A DNA stretch of 64,000 nucleotides from Polaribacter sp. IC066. GTDB lineage: Bacteria; Bacteroidota; Bacteroidia; Flavobacteriales; Flavobacteriaceae. Numbering within the stretch: the stretch's first letter is position 1; the number at the start of each line of letters is the position of its first letter. The stretch lies in NCBI RefSeq assembly GCF_007997085.1, contig NZ_VORR01000001.1, positions 62,001 to 126,000 of the forward strand. Reading direction: 5' to 3'. The position numbers and the translations under genes are program-made. The notes beneath the pieces were generated by a model. It worked only from the letters and a program-made list of their open reading frames with translations. It was not told where the DNA came from and made no database searches. Shown here piece after piece: positions 38,931 to 49,832 of this stretch.

Positions 38931-39536
38931 TTATTTAGAATATAATTCTACGATTAATTGCTCTTTGAAGTTTTCTGGAATTTGTAATCTTTCCGGTATT
39001 TTAACAAAAGTTCCTTCTTTTTTGTCAGAATTCCATGTTAACCATTCGTAAACATTGCTATTAGCAGCTAAAGCATCTTCAATTGCTATTAATGATTTAG
39101 ACTTTTCTCTAACACCAACAACATCACCTTCTTGAAGGCTATATGAAGGTATGTTAACAATCTCTCCATTCACAGTAATGTGCCTATGAGAAACTAGTTG
39201 ACGTGCTCCACTTCTTGAATTAGAAACTCCCATTCTGTAAACCACATTATCTAAACGTGCTTCACATAATTGTAATAAAATTTCACCAGTAATACCAGAT
39301 GCAGATTGTGCTTGCTTAAACAAGTTACTAAACTGACGCTCTAATATACCATACGTGTATTTTGCTTTTTGCTTCTCCATTAATTGAGTTGCATATTCTG
39401 ATTTTTTTCCTCTTCTTCTAGCATTTCCGTGCTGTCCTGGTGGAAAATTTCTTTTTTCGAAGTTTTTATCTTCTCCAAAAATTGCCTCGCCAAATTTACG
39501 AGCAATTTTAGTTTTTGGTCCTGTATATCTTGCCAT
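38931..39536 (-). CDS. rpsD: 30S ribosomal protein S4
   Basis: A 201-residue S4, a primary 16S rRNA binder that nucleates small-subunit assembly. The start [17 protein letters not shown] and the S4 RNA-binding domain ([27 protein letters not shown]) are clear. It lacks the N-terminal zinc cysteines of some S4 proteins. In E. coli S4 regulates the alpha operon; no such control site is evident. The 102-bp gap to rpsK is among the longer ones in the cluster. Confidence 0.98.
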   Translation of the reverse strand: MARYTGPKTKIARKFGEAIFGEDKNFEKRNFPPGQHGNARRRGKKSEYATQLMEKQKAKYTYGILERQFSNLFKQAQSASGITGEILLQLCEARLDNVVYRMGVSNSRSGARQLVSHRHITVNGEIVNIPSYSLQEGDVVGVREKSKSLIAIEDALAANSNVYEWLTWNSDKKEGTFVKIPERLQIPENFKEQLIVELYSK

Positions 39537-39638
39537 TTCTTTTATATTGTAAATAGGGATTATGAATTAAGGCTTTCTCCTTCGATAATCTTAATCCTAT
39601 CAAGTTAAAATAATTAATTAAATTGAGTATCAATAAGA

Positions 39639-40022
39639 TTATACTCTTCTTCTTTTTGGAGGACGACATCCGTTGTGCGGAATTGGCGTCACATCAATAA
39701 TTTCTGTAACCTCGATACCTGCATTATGAATAGATCTAATAGCAGATTCTCTACCATTACCTGGACCTTTAACATATACCTTTACTTTACGTAAACCTGC
39801 CTCTTTAGCCACGTTTGAACAATCTTCTGCCGCTAATTGAGCTGCGTATGGAGTATTCTTTTTAGAACCTCTAAAACCCATTTTACCTGCAGATGACCAA
39901 GAAATAACGTCACCTTTTTTATTTGTTAAAGAAATAATGATATTGTTAAAAGATGCAGTTACATGCGCCTCTCCTACAGCATCAATAATTACTTTACGTT
40001 TTTTTGCACTTGCTTTCGCCAT
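39639..40022 (-). CDS. rpsK: 30S ribosomal protein S11
   Basis: A 127-residue S11, at the platform near the mRNA exit. Recognised by [48 protein letters not shown] and the C-terminal [15 protein letters not shown]. The gene lies 76 bp after rpsM and 102 bp before rpsD, in the alpha-operon order. Confidence 0.98.
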   Translation of the reverse strand: MAKASAKKRKVIIDAVGEAHVTASFNNIIISLTNKKGDVISWSSAGKMGFRGSKKNTPYAAQLAAEDCSNVAKEAGLRKVKVYVKGPGNGRESAIRSIHNAGIEVTEIIDVTPIPHNGCRPPKRRRV

Positions 40023-40098
40023 AATTTTTCAGTTTTAGTAATTTAGTTTTCTAGCCTAATAGCAAAACTATTGCTAGATCTTTATTACTTTATCTAAC

Positions 40099-40464
40099 TT
40101 ATTTTTTCTTGTTAGCCACAGTTTTTCTCTTACCTTTTCTAGTACGAGAATTGTTTTTGGTTCTTTGTCCTCTTAAAGGGAGCCCCAGTCTATGACGAAT
40201 TCCTCTTTGGCAACCAATATCCATCAAACGTTTGATGTTTATTTGTACCTCCGAACGTAATTCACCTTCAATTGTGAAAGATCCTACTTGCTCTCTAATT
40301 GCTGCGATTTGGTCATCAGTCCAATCTTGAACTTTAACACTTTCGTCAACCTTTGCTTCTGCTAAAACTTTTTTAGCTCTGCTGCCTCCAATACCAAAGA
40401 TGTAAGTTAAAGCAATAACCCCTCTTTTATTCTTTGGAATATCAATACCTGCTATTCTTGCCAT
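40099..40464 (-). CDS. rpsM: 30S ribosomal protein S13
   Basis: A 121-residue S13, in the head of the small subunit and contacting L5 and the P-site t[27 protein letters not shown] and the C-terminal [21 protein letters not shown] are diagnostic. Its ATG shares a base with the rpmJ stop (TAATG), so the two are translationally coupled. Confidence 0.98.
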   Translation of the reverse strand: MARIAGIDIPKNKRGVIALTYIFGIGGSRAKKVLAEAKVDESVKVQDWTDDQIAAIREQVGSFTIEGELRSEVQINIKRLMDIGCQRGIRHRLGLPLRGQRTKNNSRTRKGKRKTVANKKK

Positions 40465-40580
40465 TACCCTTGTCTTTGTTTAAATCTAGGATTTTGTTTA
40501 TTAATCACATATAATCTACCTTTCCTGCGCACTATTTTGCAGTCGGCACTTCTCTTTTTAACTGATGCTCTAACTTTCAT
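40464..40580 (-). CDS. rpmJ: 50S ribosomal protein L36 (zinc-independent form)
   Basis: A 38-residue L36 read from ATG at 40578-40580 to TAA at 40464-40466: it starts [20 protein letters not shown] and ends NPRFKQRQG. Only one cysteine (C14) remains of the usual zinc ribbon, so this is the C-minus form. It sits in the conserved infA-rpmJ-rpsM order, with a one-base overlap into rpsM. Confidence 0.95.
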   Translation of the reverse strand: MKVRASVKKRSADCKIVRRKGRLYVINKQNPRFKQRQG

Positions 40581-40596
40581 CTGCTCTGTCTTTTTT

Positions 40597-40812
40597 TTAG
40601 TATCTGTAAGTAATTCTTGCTTTTGATAAATCGTATGGGCTCATCTCTAATTTCACCTTATCACCCGGTAATAGTTTGATATAATGCATGCGCATTTTAC
40701 CCGAAATGTGTGCCGTAACAATATGTCCGTTTTCTAATTCCACACGAAACATTGCATTTGATAATGCCTCTGTAATCGTTCCGTCTTGTTGAATTGCTGA
40801 TTGTTTAGCCAT
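40597..40812 (-). CDS. infA: Translation initiation factor IF-1
   Basis: A 71-residue IF-1 with the S1-like OB fold ([57 protein letters not shown]). It binds the A site during initiation. One base separates it from secY, and rpmJ follows after 16 bp. Confidence 0.98.
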   Translation of the reverse strand: MAKQSAIQQDGTITEALSNAMFRVELENGHIVTAHISGKMRMHYIKLLPGDKVKLEMSPYDLSKARITYRY

Positions 40813-40813
40813 A

Positions 40814-42139
40814 TTATTTATTCGATTTTCTGTTGCTGTTACCCGCTTTCATTAATCCATCATAATGACGATTTAGCAAATACGAGTTAATTTGTTGCAA
40901 CGTATCAATTGCAACTCCAACCATAATTATTAATGATGTACCTCCGTAAAACATAGCCCAACTTTGTTGCACTCCGAACTGAACTACAATGGCTGGTAAG
41001 ATAGATAAAGCTGCTAAAAACACCGATCCTGGGAACGTTATTCTCGATAGCACAGAATCTAACCTATCTGCTGTATCTTTTCCTGGTCTAATTCCTGGAA
41101 TAAAGCCACCGCTTCTTTTAAGATCATCGGCCATTTTATTAGTAGGAATGGTAATTGCGGTGTAGAAAAAACTAAAAACAATAATAAGCAATGCAAAAAT
41201 AACATTATAACCTAAACCATTAATGTCTTGTAAACCTGCAATCACTGGAAATTTTTGCGCTAACGCCACTGGTAAAAACATAATTGCTTGCGCAAAAATG
41301 ATTGGCATTACTCCTGCTGCATTTAATTTCAAAGGTATATAATCTCTTGAACCCGCAACATTTTGCACATTTCCTGCAACCGTTCTTCTGGCATATTGTA
41401 CTGCTATCTTTCGAACAGCAGTAACTAATAACACAGTTAATAAAATTACGACAAACCAAACAATAATTTCAATTAAAACCATCATCAAACCTCCAGCACC
41501 AGCATTTGTTGTTTTTGCAAGAAACTCTTGTAAAAAAGCTGATGGAAAATTAGCGATAATACCTACAGTAATTAATAATGAGATACCATTACCAACACCT
41601 TTATCTGTAATACGCTCTCCTAACCACATTGCAAAAATTGTACCTGCAGTTAAAATAATGATTGATGAAATCCAAAATGTTGGTCCACTCACTAAAAAAG
41701 CCTCTGGTCCTAAACCAAATTGCGTTTTAATAGCTGTGATATATGTTGGTGCCTGCACCAAAGTAATACCAATAGTTAACCATCTTGTGATTTGAGTAAT
41801 TTTCTTTCGTCCACTTTCTCCATCCTTTTGTAATTTTTGTAAATAAGGAACCGCAATTCCCATTAACTGAACCACAATAGATGCAGAAATATATGGCATA
41901 ATCCCAAGTGCCATTACTGACGCTCTAGAAAATGCTCCTCCTGTAAATGCGTTTAATAATGCTAAAATACCAGTCCCCGTACTTTCTTTTAAAGCTGCTA
42001 ACTCTAATGGATCTATTCCAGGTAAAGGAACAGCCGCCATAAATCGATATACAGCAATTAAACCGATAGTAAGAAGAATTTTATTTTTCAATTCTTCTAT
42101 GCTAAAAACCTCTTTTAACTTATTAATTAACTTCATCAT
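40814..42139 (-). CDS. secY: Preprotein translocase subunit SecY
   Basis: A 441-residue inner-membrane channel protein with ten predicted membrane segments. Signature regions are [52 protein letters not shown] and the C-terminal [25 protein letters not shown]. With SecE/SecG it forms the translocon driven by SecA. It lies between rplO and infA as in most bacteria. Confidence 0.98.
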   Translation of the reverse strand: MMKLINKLKEVFSIEELKNKILLTIGLIAVYRFMAAVPLPGIDPLELAALKESTGTGILALLNAFTGGAFSRASVMALGIMPYISASIVVQLMGIAVPYLQKLQKDGESGRKKITQITRWLTIGITLVQAPTYITAIKTQFGLGPEAFLVSGPTFWISSIIILTAGTIFAMWLGERITDKGVGNGISLLITVGIIANFPSAFLQEFLAKTTNAGAGGLMMVLIEIIVWFVVILLTVLLVTAVRKIAVQYARRTVAGNVQNVAGSRDYIPLKLNAAGVMPIIFAQAIMFLPVALAQKFPVIAGLQDINGLGYNVIFALLIIVFSFFYTAITIPTNKMADDLKRSGGFIPGIRPGKDTADRLDSVLSRITFPGSVFLAALSILPAIVVQFGVQQSWAMFYGGTSLIIMVGVAIDTLQQINSYLLNRHYDGLMKAGNSNRKSNK

Positions 42140-42147
42140 TTACGTTC

Positions 42148-42597
42148 TTATAAAGTAACTACCTCTCCACCAACAGCTTCAATAGCCGCTTTTGCAGTTG
42201 CAGTAAATTTATGTACAGTTATATTTAACTTAGCCTTTAACTCTCCGTTACCTAAAATCTTAACTAGATCGTTTTTACCTGCTAATCTATTAGCAACCAA
42301 AATGTCTAAACTAACTGTATCCGTTATTTTTCCGCTGTCAACTAAAGATTGTAATTTATCTAAATTGATGCCTTGATATTCTTTACGATTGATGTTTGTG
42401 AAACCAAATTTTGGTACACGTCTTTGAAGTGGCATTTGACCCCCTTCAAAACCAATTTTCTTTGAATATCCTGAACGAGACTTCTGTCCGTTGTGACCTC
42501 TTGTAGCAGTACCACCTTTCCCAGAACCTTCACCACGTGCAATTCTTTTTCCCTTTTTAATGGAACCTTCTGCTGGTGTTAAATTATGTAAACTCAT
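42148..42597 (-). CDS. rplO: 50S ribosomal protein L15
   Basis: A 149-residue L15, a late-assembly protein that spans the 23S core. MSLHNLTPAEGSIKKGKRIARGEGSG and the glycine-rich GKGGTATRGHNGQKSRSG are the family start. It is 13 bp after rpmD and 8 bp before secY. Confidence 0.98.
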   Translation of the reverse strand: MSLHNLTPAEGSIKKGKRIARGEGSGKGGTATRGHNGQKSRSGYSKKIGFEGGQMPLQRRVPKFGFTNINRKEYQGINLDKLQSLVDSGKITDTVSLDILVANRLAGKNDLVKILGNGELKAKLNITVHKFTATAKAAIEAVGGEVVTL

Positions 42598-42610
42598 TTT
42601 TCTAAATATC

Positions 42611-42793
42611 TTATTTAACTTCTTCGAAAGAAACTAAGTGTTTAATTGTATTTACCATCCCAATAATTGCAGGAGTTGCCTCATGCTCTACGGTTTGGTT
42701 CATTTTACGTAAACCCAATGCTTCTAAAGTTCTTTTTTGACTTTGAAGACGTCCGATTTGACTCTTTACCTGTGTAACTTTAATTTTTGCCAT
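42611..42793 (-). CDS. rpmD: 50S ribosomal protein L30
   Basis: A 60-residue L30 ([20 protein letters not shown], then [24 protein letters not shown]). The full single-domain bacterial form is present, between rpsE and rplO with gaps of 11 and 13 bp. Confidence 0.97.
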   Translation of the reverse strand: MAKIKVTQVKSQIGRLQSQKRTLEALGLRKMNQTVEHEATPAIIGMVNTIKHLVSFEEVK

Positions 42794-42804
42794 CGTTTTT
42801 AGAT

Positions 42805-43326
42805 TTATCCGTTAAAAACTTTTTCTAAAGACACACCTCTTTGCTTCGCTATTGAAGCTGCACTACGTAATTGTAATAATGCATTAAATGTAGCCTTTAC
42901 TGCGTTGTGAGGATTCGAAGAACCTTGTGATTTTGATAATACATCATGTATACCAACAGACTCTAATACCACACGAACTGCCCCACCGGCAATAACTCCA
43001 GTACCAGCAGATGCAGGCTTGATGAATATTTTAGCACCACCAAATTTCCCTTTTTGCTCGTGAGGTAAAGTACCATCCAAAATTGGAATTCTGACCAAAT
43101 TTTTCTTCGCATCTTCAACAGCTTTTGCAATTGCTGATGATACATCTTTAGATTTTCCTAAACCATGACCTACAACACCATTACCATCTCCAACAACTAC
43201 AATAGCAGAGAAACCAAATGCTCTACCACCTTTTGTTACTTTTGTAACACGTTGTACACCTACTAATTTGTCGACAAGCTCTAACCCACTTGGTTTAACT
43301 CTTTCTACGTTTTTATAACCTTGCAT
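42805..43326 (-). CDS. rpsE: 30S ribosomal protein S5
   Basis: A 173-residue S5 important for decoding accuracy and mRNA unwinding at the entry. The N-terminal double-stranded RNA-binding domain ([20 protein letters not shown]) and the C-terminal [26 protein letters not shown] are complete. The gene is 6 bp after rplR. Confidence 0.98.
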   Translation of the reverse strand: MQGYKNVERVKPSGLELVDKLVGVQRVTKVTKGGRAFGFSAIVVVGDGNGVVGHGLGKSKDVSSAIAKAVEDAKKNLVRIPILDGTLPHEQKGKFGGAKIFIKPASAGTGVIAGGAVRVVLESVGIHDVLSKSQGSSNPHNAVKATFNALLQLRSAASIAKQRGVSLEKVFNG

Positions 43327-43332
43327 AACTTC

Positions 43333-43683
43333 TTAAAATTTTAAACCAGCTTCTCTTGCAGCCTCTGCTAATACTTTAACTCTACCATGGTATAAATAAC
43401 CATTTCTATCGAAAGCAATTACTTCTACACCCGCTTTAACAGCTTTTTCTGCAATTGATTTTCCAACTGCTGCTGCTGCCTCTAAGTTTGTAGCTGCTTT
43501 TATATCTTTATCTCTTGATGAAACTGAAGCTAATGTTACTCCTGTAACGTCATCAACTAATTGAGCGTATATTTCTTTATTACTTCTAAAAACCGATAAC
43601 CTTGGTTTGGTAGCAGTACCAGAAATAATTTTTCTAATTCTACGCTTAATTCTTGTTCTTCTTTGTAGCCTTGATAATGCCAT
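43333..43683 (-). CDS. rplR: 50S ribosomal protein L18
   Basis: A 116-residue L18, which binds 5S r[37 protein letters not shown] and the C-terminal [26 protein letters not shown] match the family. It lies between rplF and rpsE. Confidence 0.98.
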   Translation of the reverse strand: MALSRLQRRTRIKRRIRKIISGTATKPRLSVFRSNKEIYAQLVDDVTGVTLASVSSRDKDIKAATNLEAAAAVGKSIAEKAVKAGVEVIAFDRNGYLYHGRVKVLAEAAREAGLKF

Positions 43684-43694
43684 AATACTATATA

Positions 43695-44240
43695 TTATGC
43701 AGATTTACCTGCTTTTCTTCTTAATATTTCACCAACAAACTTAACACCTTTACCTTTATAAGGCTCTGGGGCTCTGAAAGAACGAATCTTTGCAGCAATT
43801 TGACCAACTAACTGCTTGTCAAATGAAGATAATTTAATGATCGGGTTTTTCCCTTTCTCTGATACTGTTTCAACTTTTACTTCTGGAGCAATTTCCAAAA
43901 CAATATTATGAGAGAAACCTAAAGCTAAGTCTAGTTTTTGTCCTTGATTAGATGCTCTATAACCAACACCAACTAATTCTAAATCTTTCGTCCAACCTTT
44001 ACTTACACCTTCAATCATATTAGCGATTAAAGCTCTCATTAAACCATGTTGTGCTTTATGGTCTTTACTTTCTGATGCTCTATCTAATGTGATAATGCCA
44101 TCTTTAATTTCAACTGTAATTCCGTTTGAAATAGTTTGAGTTAATTCACCCAACTTACCTTTAACAGTTACAACATTGTCTTTTACGTTTACATCTACAC
44201 CTTGTGAAATGCTAACGGGATTTTTTCCTATTCTACTCAT
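43695..44240 (-). CDS. rplF: 50S ribosomal protein L6
   Basis: A 181-residue L6 with its two tandem alpha/beta domains; [19 protein letters not shown] opens it and the C-terminal signature [22 protein letters not shown] closes it. It lies near the factor-binding centre of the large subunit. Ten bp separate it from rpsH. Confidence 0.98.
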   Translation of the reverse strand: MSRIGKNPVSISQGVDVNVKDNVVTVKGKLGELTQTISNGITVEIKDGIITLDRASESKDHKAQHGLMRALIANMIEGVSKGWTKDLELVGVGYRASNQGQKLDLALGFSHNIVLEIAPEVKVETVSEKGKNPIIKLSSFDKQLVGQIAAKIRSFRAPEPYKGKGVKFVGEILRRKAGKSA

Positions 44241-44250
44241 TTCTTAAGAT

Positions 44251-44649
44251 TTAATAAACGTAACACAAAACTTCTCCTCCAACATTCTCTTGACGAGCCT
44301 TTTTGTTTGTCATAACACCTCTTGATGTAGACACAATAGCAATTCCAAGACCGTTTAATACCCTAGGCATCTCTGTAGACCCCACATATTTACGTAAACC
44401 TGGTGTGCTAATCCGTTGAATTTTTCTAATTACTGATTCTTTTGTTTCTCTATCGTACTTTAAGGCTATCTTAATAGTTCCCTGAACTTTATCGTCATTG
44501 AACTGATAACTTAAAATATATCCCTGATCAAACAAAATTTTAGTCATTTCCTTCTTCAAGTTTGAAGCTGGAATTTCCACTACTCTGTGTCCTGCTGCGA
44601 TTGCATTTCTTACTCTCGTAAGATAATCGGCGATTGGATCTGTATACAT
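44251..44649 (-). CDS. rpsH: 30S ribosomal protein S8
   Basis: A 132-residue S8, a central-domain 16S rRNA binder that in E. coli also represses the spc operon. [17 protein letters not shown] and the C-terminal [22 protein letters not shown] are diagnostic. A 160-bp gap separates it from rpsN, and a promoter-like -7 sits in that gap. Confidence 0.98.
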   Translation of the reverse strand: MYTDPIADYLTRVRNAIAAGHRVVEIPASNLKKEMTKILFDQGYILSYQFNDDKVQGTIKIALKYDRETKESVIRKIQRISTPGLRKYVGSTEMPRVLNGLGIAIVSTSRGVMTNKKARQENVGGEVLCYVY

Positions 44650-44763
44650 ATTTATTTATATTGCGATTATGGTTTTCAAATACCTCTATTTACCTACAGA
44701 TTTTTCTGTGATACTTGAACCTATAATCAGTTAAAATTCTACTATTCAAAAAAATAGAGCGTG

Positions 44764-44771
44764 CAAAGATA
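44764..44771 (-). promoter_or_regulatory. Possible internal promoter before rpsH
   Basis: TATCTTTG on the minus strand is a perfect TAnnTTTG -7 element in the 160-bp gap after rpsN, about 115 bp before the rpsH start. No TTG is found at the expected -33 distance, so support is partial. Confidence 0.5.
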
Positions 44772-44809
44772 CACATTCTATTTTTATTAATTACATAAAT
44801 TATTTTAGA

Positions 44810-45079
44810 CTACCAACTTGCCTTTTTAACCCCTGGAATCAATCCCTGATTAGCCATTTCGCGAAAAGTAACACGTGACAAACCGAACTGACGCATATAA
44901 CCTTTTGGACGACCTGTTAATTTACATCTATTATGTAACCTAACTGGTGAAGCATTTTTTGGTAATTTTTGCAAAGCATCATAATCTCCAGCTTCTTTTA
45001 AAGCTTTTCTTTTATCAGCATACTTTGCCACAATACGTTCTCTTTTGCGCTCTCGCGCTTTCATTGATTCTTTAGCCAT
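44810..45079 (-). CDS. rpsN: 30S ribosomal protein S14 (zinc-independent form)
   Basis: An 89-residue S14 of the long form, without the CxxC zinc pairs found in the ~61-residue form. [20 protein letters not shown] and [23 protein letters not shown] identify it. It is in the head of the small subunit. It is 3 bp after rplE. Confidence 0.98.
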   Translation of the reverse strand: MAKESMKARERKRERIVAKYADKRKALKEAGDYDALQKLPKNASPVRLHNRCKLTGRPKGYMRQFGLSRVTFREMANQGLIPGVKKASW

Positions 45080-45082
45080 ATC

Positions 45083-45634
45083 TTAATTTTTTTTGAATGG
45101 TAAACCTAATTCTCCTAACAATGACTTCGCTTCTTTATCAGTATTTGCAGATGTTACAAATGTAATGTCCATACCGTTAATTTTTTTAACTTGATCAATA
45201 TTAATTTCTGGATATATGATTTGTTCAGTAATTCCTAAATTGTAATTACCTCTACCATCAAAACCATTAGCCTTAATTCCGTTAAAATCTCTTACACGGG
45301 GTAATGAAGCTGTAACTAAACGATCTAAAAACTCATACATTTTATCGCCACGTAAAGTAACTTTAACACCAATCGGCATTCCCTTACGTAATTTAAACGC
45401 TGCAACATCTTTTTTAGACATTGTAGAAATAGCTTTTTGACCTGTAATTTTAGTCAACTCTTCTAAAGCGTAATCTATTAACTTCTTATCTGCTATTGCA
45501 GCACCGACACCTTTAGAAAGAACTATCTTTTCTAACTTCGGTACCTGCATTACATTTTTATAACTGAATTCTTCCGTAAGAGCTTTAACCACTCTTTCTT
45601 TGTATTCCGATTTTAATCTTGGTACGTAACTCAT
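45083..45634 (-). CDS. rplE: 50S ribosomal protein L5
   Basis: A 183-residue L5, which binds 5S rRNA and bridges to S13. Seen are [41 protein letters not shown] and [20 protein letters not shown]. It follows rplX by 8 bp. Confidence 0.98.
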   Translation of the reverse strand: MSYVPRLKSEYKERVVKALTEEFSYKNVMQVPKLEKIVLSKGVGAAIADKKLIDYALEELTKITGQKAISTMSKKDVAAFKLRKGMPIGVKVTLRGDKMYEFLDRLVTASLPRVRDFNGIKANGFDGRGNYNLGITEQIIYPEINIDQVKKINGMDITFVTSANTDKEAKSLLGELGLPFKKN

Positions 45635-45642
45635 GATTATTA

Positions 45643-45945
45643 TTATTTTTTAGTTTTTTTAGAGATCCTAGTTTTAGTGTCTCCATCAACTTTATAACCT
45701 ACTCTTACTGCGATACCATCTTCTACTAACATAACATTAGAGATATGAATCGAAGCTTCTTTCTTTACAATACCACCTTGAGGACTTTGAGCACTTGGTT
45801 TGGTGTGTTTTGAAACTAAATTCACCCCTTCTACCAACACTCTATCCTTTTCCTTAATGATTTGTAAAACTTTACCTTCAGAATTTTTGCTTGTACCCGC
45901 AATTACCTTTACAGTATCTCCTGCCTTAATTTTGAACTTCTTCAT
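45643..45945 (-). CDS. rplX: 50S ribosomal protein L24
   Basis: A 100-residue L24 with an N-terminal KOW motif ([22 protein letters not shown]), an initiator of 50S assembly near the exit tunnel. [23 protein letters not shown] is the conserved middle. It lies between rplN and rplE. Confidence 0.98.
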   Translation of the reverse strand: MKKFKIKAGDTVKVIAGTSKNSEGKVLQIIKEKDRVLVEGVNLVSKHTKPSAQSPQGGIVKKEASIHISNVMLVEDGIAVRVGYKVDGDTKTRISKKTKK

Positions 45946-45958
45946 CCTTTATAATGAT

Positions 45959-46327
45959 TTAAAGCACTTCAGGTGCTAATGATACTATTTTCATGAATTG
46001 TTTCTCACGAAGCTCACGCGCTACAGGTCCAAAAACACGTGTTCCTCTCATTTCCTCTGTAGGATTTAAAAGCACACATGCATTATCATCAAATCTAATA
46101 TAAGATCCGTCCTTCCGTCTCACTTCTTTCTTTGTTCTTACAACAACTGCTCTCGATACTTGACCTTTCTTTACAGTTCCGTTAGGAGTTGCAGATTTAA
46201 TAGATACAACAATCTTATCACCAATACTTGCGTACCGTTTTCTTGTACCTCCTAAAACTCTAATTACTAAAACCTCTTTTGCTCCAGTATTATCTGCGAC
46301 TTTTAATCTTGATTCTGTCTGTAACAT
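45959..46327 (-). CDS. rplN: 50S ribosomal protein L14
   Basis: A 122-residue L14 ([50 protein letters not shown]-like [25 protein letters not shown]). It forms part of an intersubunit bridge. One base separates it from rpsQ. Confidence 0.98.
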   Translation of the reverse strand: MLQTESRLKVADNTGAKEVLVIRVLGGTRKRYASIGDKIVVSIKSATPNGTVKKGQVSRAVVVRTKKEVRRKDGSYIRFDDNACVLLNPTEEMRGTRVFGPVARELREKQFMKIVSLAPEVL

Positions 46328-46328
46328 A

Positions 46329-46586
46329 TTATTTAGCTCTTTCTAAGATTTCTACTAATCTCCAACGTTTAGATTTACTCATAGGTCTTGTTTCCATGAT
46401 CCTAACAGTATCTCCTTCGTTGCAATCATTCTTTTCGTCGTGTGCAACGTACTTTTTCGTCTTTAATACGAATTTTCCGTACATTGGGTGCTTTACTCTT
46501 TTAGTTTCTGCAACAACAATAGATTTCTCCATTTTATTACTAGATACAACACCAATTCTCTCTTTTCTAAGATTTCTTTTTTCCAT
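46329..46586 (-). CDS. rpsQ: 30S ribosomal protein S17
   Basis: An 85-residue S17 with an OB fold: [20 protein letters not shown], then [20 protein letters not shown] and [12 protein letters not shown]. It binds 16S rRNA early in assembly. The gene follows rpmC by 20 bp. Confidence 0.98.
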   Translation of the reverse strand: MEKRNLRKERIGVVSSNKMEKSIVVAETKRVKHPMYGKFVLKTKKYVAHDEKNDCNEGDTVRIMETRPMSKSKRWRLVEILERAK

Positions 46587-46606
46587 CTTTAAAACTGACT
46601 ATAGAA

Positions 46607-46798
46607 TTATTGTAATTCTCTTTTTGTTAATTCTGTTGCAATTCTTGCTACAGTTCTTCTTAAACCTCTCAATTGCAATGGATTCTCTAAAGGAGTTATC
46701 GCATGAGCCATTTTAAGATCAGTATAATTCTTTTGCAACGCTCCATGCTTTTCATTAAGATCTGCAATAGATAATTCTTTAATCTCTGATTGTTTCAT
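46607..46798 (-). CDS. rpmC: 50S ribosomal protein L29
   Basis: A 63-residue L29, two helices at the tunnel exit that help dock nascent-chain factors. MKQSEIKELSIADLNEKHG and NPLQLRGLRRTVARIATELTKRE match the family. It is placed between rplP and rpsQ. Confidence 0.97.
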   Translation of the reverse strand: MKQSEIKELSIADLNEKHGALQKNYTDLKMAHAITPLENPLQLRGLRRTVARIATELTKRELQ

Positions 46799-46809
46799 TT
46801 TATATCGAA

Positions 46810-47241
46810 TTATACGTTAATATCAAAATCTCTTGCTACTACAAACTTCGTTCTTACTGGAAGTTTTTGTGCTGCTAAACGTAAAGCCTCTTTCGCAACG
46901 TTTAAGGGTACTCCACCAACTTCAAACAGAATTCTACCTGGTTTAATAACTGCAACAAAATGATCTGGTGCTCCTTTACCTTTACCCATACGAACCTCTA
47001 AAGGTTTCTTGGTGATAGGTTTGTCTGGAAATATTTTTATCCAAAGCTGCCCCTCTCTTTTCATGTGACGAGTAGCCGCGATACGAGCTGCTTCTATTTG
47101 ACGAGAAGTCAACAAGTTTTGATCTATAGATTTGATACCAAACATTCCATTAGAAAGTTGATTTCCCCTACCAGAGATCCCTGTCATATTTCCTTTCGAC
47201 TTCTGTACCTTACGGTATTTTACTCTTTTTGGCTGTAACAT
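46810..47241 (-). CDS. rplP: 50S ribosomal protein L16
   Basis: A 143-residue L16 near the A site. [43 protein letters not shown] and [21 protein letters not shown] are family hallmarks. It follows rpsC by 22 bp. Confidence 0.98.
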   Translation of the reverse strand: MLQPKRVKYRKVQKSKGNMTGISGRGNQLSNGMFGIKSIDQNLLTSRQIEAARIAATRHMKREGQLWIKIFPDKPITKKPLEVRMGKGKGAPDHFVAVIKPGRILFEVGGVPLNVAKEALRLAAQKLPVRTKFVVARDFDINV

Positions 47242-47263
47242 TTTTAATTTTCTGGTTTAAAAA

Positions 47264-47989
47264 TTATTTTCTTCTACGAGGTTGTGGACGTTTCGCTCTA
47301 TCATTACCACCTTTACTACCCGATTGTTTTTTAGACAAACCAACTAATGGCGATAATTCTCTCTTGCCATAAACCTCACCTTTCATGATCCATACTTTAA
47401 TACCTAATCTTCCATAGGTAGTATGAGCCTCAACAAGTGAATAATCAATATCTGCTCTGAAAGTAGATAATGGAATTCTTCCTTCTTTAAAGTGCTCTGA
47501 ACGCGCCATTTCTGCTCCATTTAAACGACCTGAAATTTGGATTTTAATCCCTTCAGCATTCATTCTCATTGTAGCTTGAATAGCCATTTTAATAGCTCTC
47601 TTATAAGAAATTCTATTTTCAATTTGACGTGCAACACTTGTTGCCACTAATTTAGAATCCAATTCAGGACGCTTAATTTCAAAAATATTAATTTGAACCT
47701 CTTTCCCTGTAATTTTCTTAAGCTCTTCTTTTAACTTGTCTACTTCTTGACCACCTTTTCCGATAATTATACCCGGTCTAGCAGTAGTTATAGTAACAGT
47801 TACAAGTTTTAAAGTACGCTCGATAATTACTCTTGATACACTTGCTTTTGTTAATCTTGCATGAATGTATTCTCTTATCTTATAATCTTCGGCAATTTTA
47901 TCTCCGTAGTCATTACCACCATACCAGTTAGATTCCCAACCTCTGATGATTCCTAAACGATTTCCTATTGGATTTGTTTTTTGTCCCAT
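47264..47989 (-). CDS. rpsC: 30S ribosomal protein S3
   Basis: A 241-residue S3 at the mRNA entry. The N-terminal KH domain has the loop [14 protein letters not shown], and the C-terminal domain contains [31 protein letters not shown] basic tail ([11 protein letters not shown]) ends it. It lies 11 bp after rplV. Confidence 0.98.
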   Translation of the reverse strand: MGQKTNPIGNRLGIIRGWESNWYGGNDYGDKIAEDYKIREYIHARLTKASVSRVIIERTLKLVTVTITTARPGIIIGKGGQEVDKLKEELKKITGKEVQINIFEIKRPELDSKLVATSVARQIENRISYKRAIKMAIQATMRMNAEGIKIQISGRLNGAEMARSEHFKEGRIPLSTFRADIDYSLVEAHTTYGRLGIKVWIMKGEVYGKRELSPLVGLSKKQSGSKGGNDRAKRPQPRRRK

Positions 47990-48000
47990 TTCTACTTCGA

Positions 48001-48405
48001 TTAATTACTTAAATTTTTACTACCTAACTCTAAAGTAACGTGATTAGAACGCTTGCGAATTCTGTGAGCACGCCCCTGCGGAGCTGGTCTTAATCTTTTT
48101 AACATTCCTGCGCTATCTACACAAATAGACTTCACGAATAACCCAGCATCCTCAATAGATGCATCTTCATTTTTAGCTTGCCAGTTTGCAATTGCAGACA
48201 ACAATAACTTTTCTAAATTTATAGATGCTTCTTTAGGACTGAACTTTAAGATTTGTAAAGCTTTTTCAACTTCCACTCCTCTAATTTGATCCGCGACTAA
48301 ACGCATTTTTCTCGGTGACGTAGGACAGTTAGTCAGCTTCGCGAAAGCACGTTGCTTTCTGTCTGCTTTTAACTGATCTGCCATATTTTTTTTACGAACT
48401 CCCAT
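48001..48405 (-). CDS. rplV: 50S ribosomal protein L22
   Basis: A 134-residue L22, whose beta hairpin reaches the exit tunnel and affects macrolide binding. [27 protein letters not shown] and the tip region [25 protein letters not shown] are visible. The start at 48405 gives about 20 residues ahead of the usual core; a second ATG 6 codons in is also possible. Confidence 0.97.
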   Translation of the reverse strand: MGVRKKNMADQLKADRKQRAFAKLTNCPTSPRKMRLVADQIRGVEVEKALQILKFSPKEASINLEKLLLSAIANWQAKNEDASIEDAGLFVKSICVDSAGMLKRLRPAPQGRAHRIRKRSNHVTLELGSKNLSN

Positions 48406-48411
48406 TGCCTA

Positions 48412-48690
48412 CTATTTTTTACCTTTATTTTTTGCACCAGCATGCCCTCTAAAAGAACGAGTTGGTGAAAATTCGCCTAATTTATGCCCTACCATGTTTT
48501 CAGTAACGTAAACAGGTACAAACTGACGTCCGTTATGAACAGCAATTGTTTGTCCAACAAAATCTGGAGTAATCATACTTGCTCTTGACCAAGTTTTGAT
48601 AACAGTTTTGTTTCCAGCCTCTACATTAGCTAAAACTTTTTTCTCTAATTTATAGTGAACGTAAGGTCCTTTTTTTAGTGATCTTGCCAT
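48412..48690 (-). CDS. rpsS: 30S ribosomal protein S19
   Basis: A 92-residue S19 in the 30S head: [42 protein letters not shown] and [17 protein letters not shown]. It pairs with S13. Gaps are 6 bp on each side. Confidence 0.98.
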   Translation of the reverse strand: MARSLKKGPYVHYKLEKKVLANVEAGNKTVIKTWSRASMITPDFVGQTIAVHNGRQFVPVYVTENMVGHKLGEFSPTRSFRGHAGAKNKGKK

Positions 48691-48696
48691 AACTTA

Positions 48697-49521
48697 TTAT
48701 TTCTTTCTGCGTTCTATGATGTACTTATTACTTGCTTTGGTTTTAGATCTAGTCTTAAATCCTTTAGCAGGAATACCATTTCTAGACCTTGGATGACCAC
48801 CAGAAGCACGTCCTTCACCACCACCCATTGGGTGATCTACAGGGTTCATTCTTACAGCATTTACTCTAGGTCTTCTACCTAACCATCTTCTTCTACCGGC
48901 TTTACCCGAAACTAAAAGTTGATGATCTGAATTAGAAACAACACCAATAGTAGCCAAACATGTTAACAAAATTAATCTTGTTTCACCAGATGGCATTTTA
49001 ACTGTTGCATATTTACCTGCTCTTGCCATTAATTGTGCAAAAGAACCAGCTGAACGAGCCATAACAGCACCTTGACCTGGACGTAATTCAATACAAGAAA
49101 TTGTTGTTCCTAAAGGAATTTCGCTTAAAGCCATAGTATTTCCAATCTCTGGAGCAATACCTGTTCCTGACATAACCGTTTGACCTACTGTTAAACCGTT
49201 TTGTGCAATAACATAACGCTTCTCACCATCAGCATAACTTAATAGTGCAATAAATGCAGTACGATTTGGATCGTATTCTATAGTTTTTACTGTTGCAGGA
49301 ATACCACTTTTATCTCTTTTAAAATCGATAATACGATATCTCTGTTTATGACCTCCCCCTATATTTCGGGTGGTCATTCTTCCTTGACTATTTCGACCTC
49401 CAGATCTTTTTTTCGGAGCAAGTAAACTTTTCTCCGGCTTATCAGTTGTAATGGCGTCGAACCCATTTACAACTCTAAAACGCTGACCTGGTGTTATTGG
49501 TTTTAATTTTCTAACTGACAT
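48697..49521 (-). CDS. rplB: 50S ribosomal protein L2
   Basis: A 274-residue L2, near the peptidyl-transferase centre. The N-terminal RNA-binding domain and the C-terminal [27 protein letters not shown], with the conserved histidine in [11 protein letters not shown], are complete. It lies between rplW and rpsS. Confidence 0.99.
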   Translation of the reverse strand: MSVRKLKPITPGQRFRVVNGFDAITTDKPEKSLLAPKKRSGGRNSQGRMTTRNIGGGHKQRYRIIDFKRDKSGIPATVKTIEYDPNRTAFIALLSYADGEKRYVIAQNGLTVGQTVMSGTGIAPEIGNTMALSEIPLGTTISCIELRPGQGAVMARSAGSFAQLMARAGKYATVKMPSGETRLILLTCLATIGVVSNSDHQLLVSGKAGRRRWLGRRPRVNAVRMNPVDHPMGGGEGRASGGHPRSRNGIPAKGFKTRSKTKASNKYIIERRKK

Positions 49522-49532
49522 TTGGTCTTTTC

Positions 49533-49823
49533 TTAAAGATTGTTATAAAAATCAATACTTTCTCCTTCGGCTACTTGTACGATTGCCTTCTTATACCCAC
49601 TTTTAATACCCGTTACTAAACCTTTTTTAGTAAATTTTGTATTTCTCTGAATTGGATAATTTAAAGTTTTCACACTTAAGATAGAAACCCCATAAGCCGC
49701 TTCTACAGCAGATTTAATTTCTATCTTATTAGCTTTTTTATCTACAACGAATGTAAAACGATTAAATAATTCACTATCGTTTGTAGCTTTTTCCGTAATA
49801 ATAGGTTTTATTAAAATACTCAT
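49533..49823 (-). CDS. rplW: 50S ribosomal protein L23
   Basis: A 96-residue L23 at the tunnel exit, the docking site for trigger factor and [22 protein letters not shown] and [26 protein letters not shown] identify it. The gap to rplD is 9 bp. Confidence 0.98.
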   Translation of the reverse strand: MSILIKPIITEKATNDSELFNRFTFVVDKKANKIEIKSAVEAAYGVSILSVKTLNYPIQRNTKFTKKGLVTGIKSGYKKAIVQVAEGESIDFYNNL

Positions 49824-49832
49824 TTTGAATCC

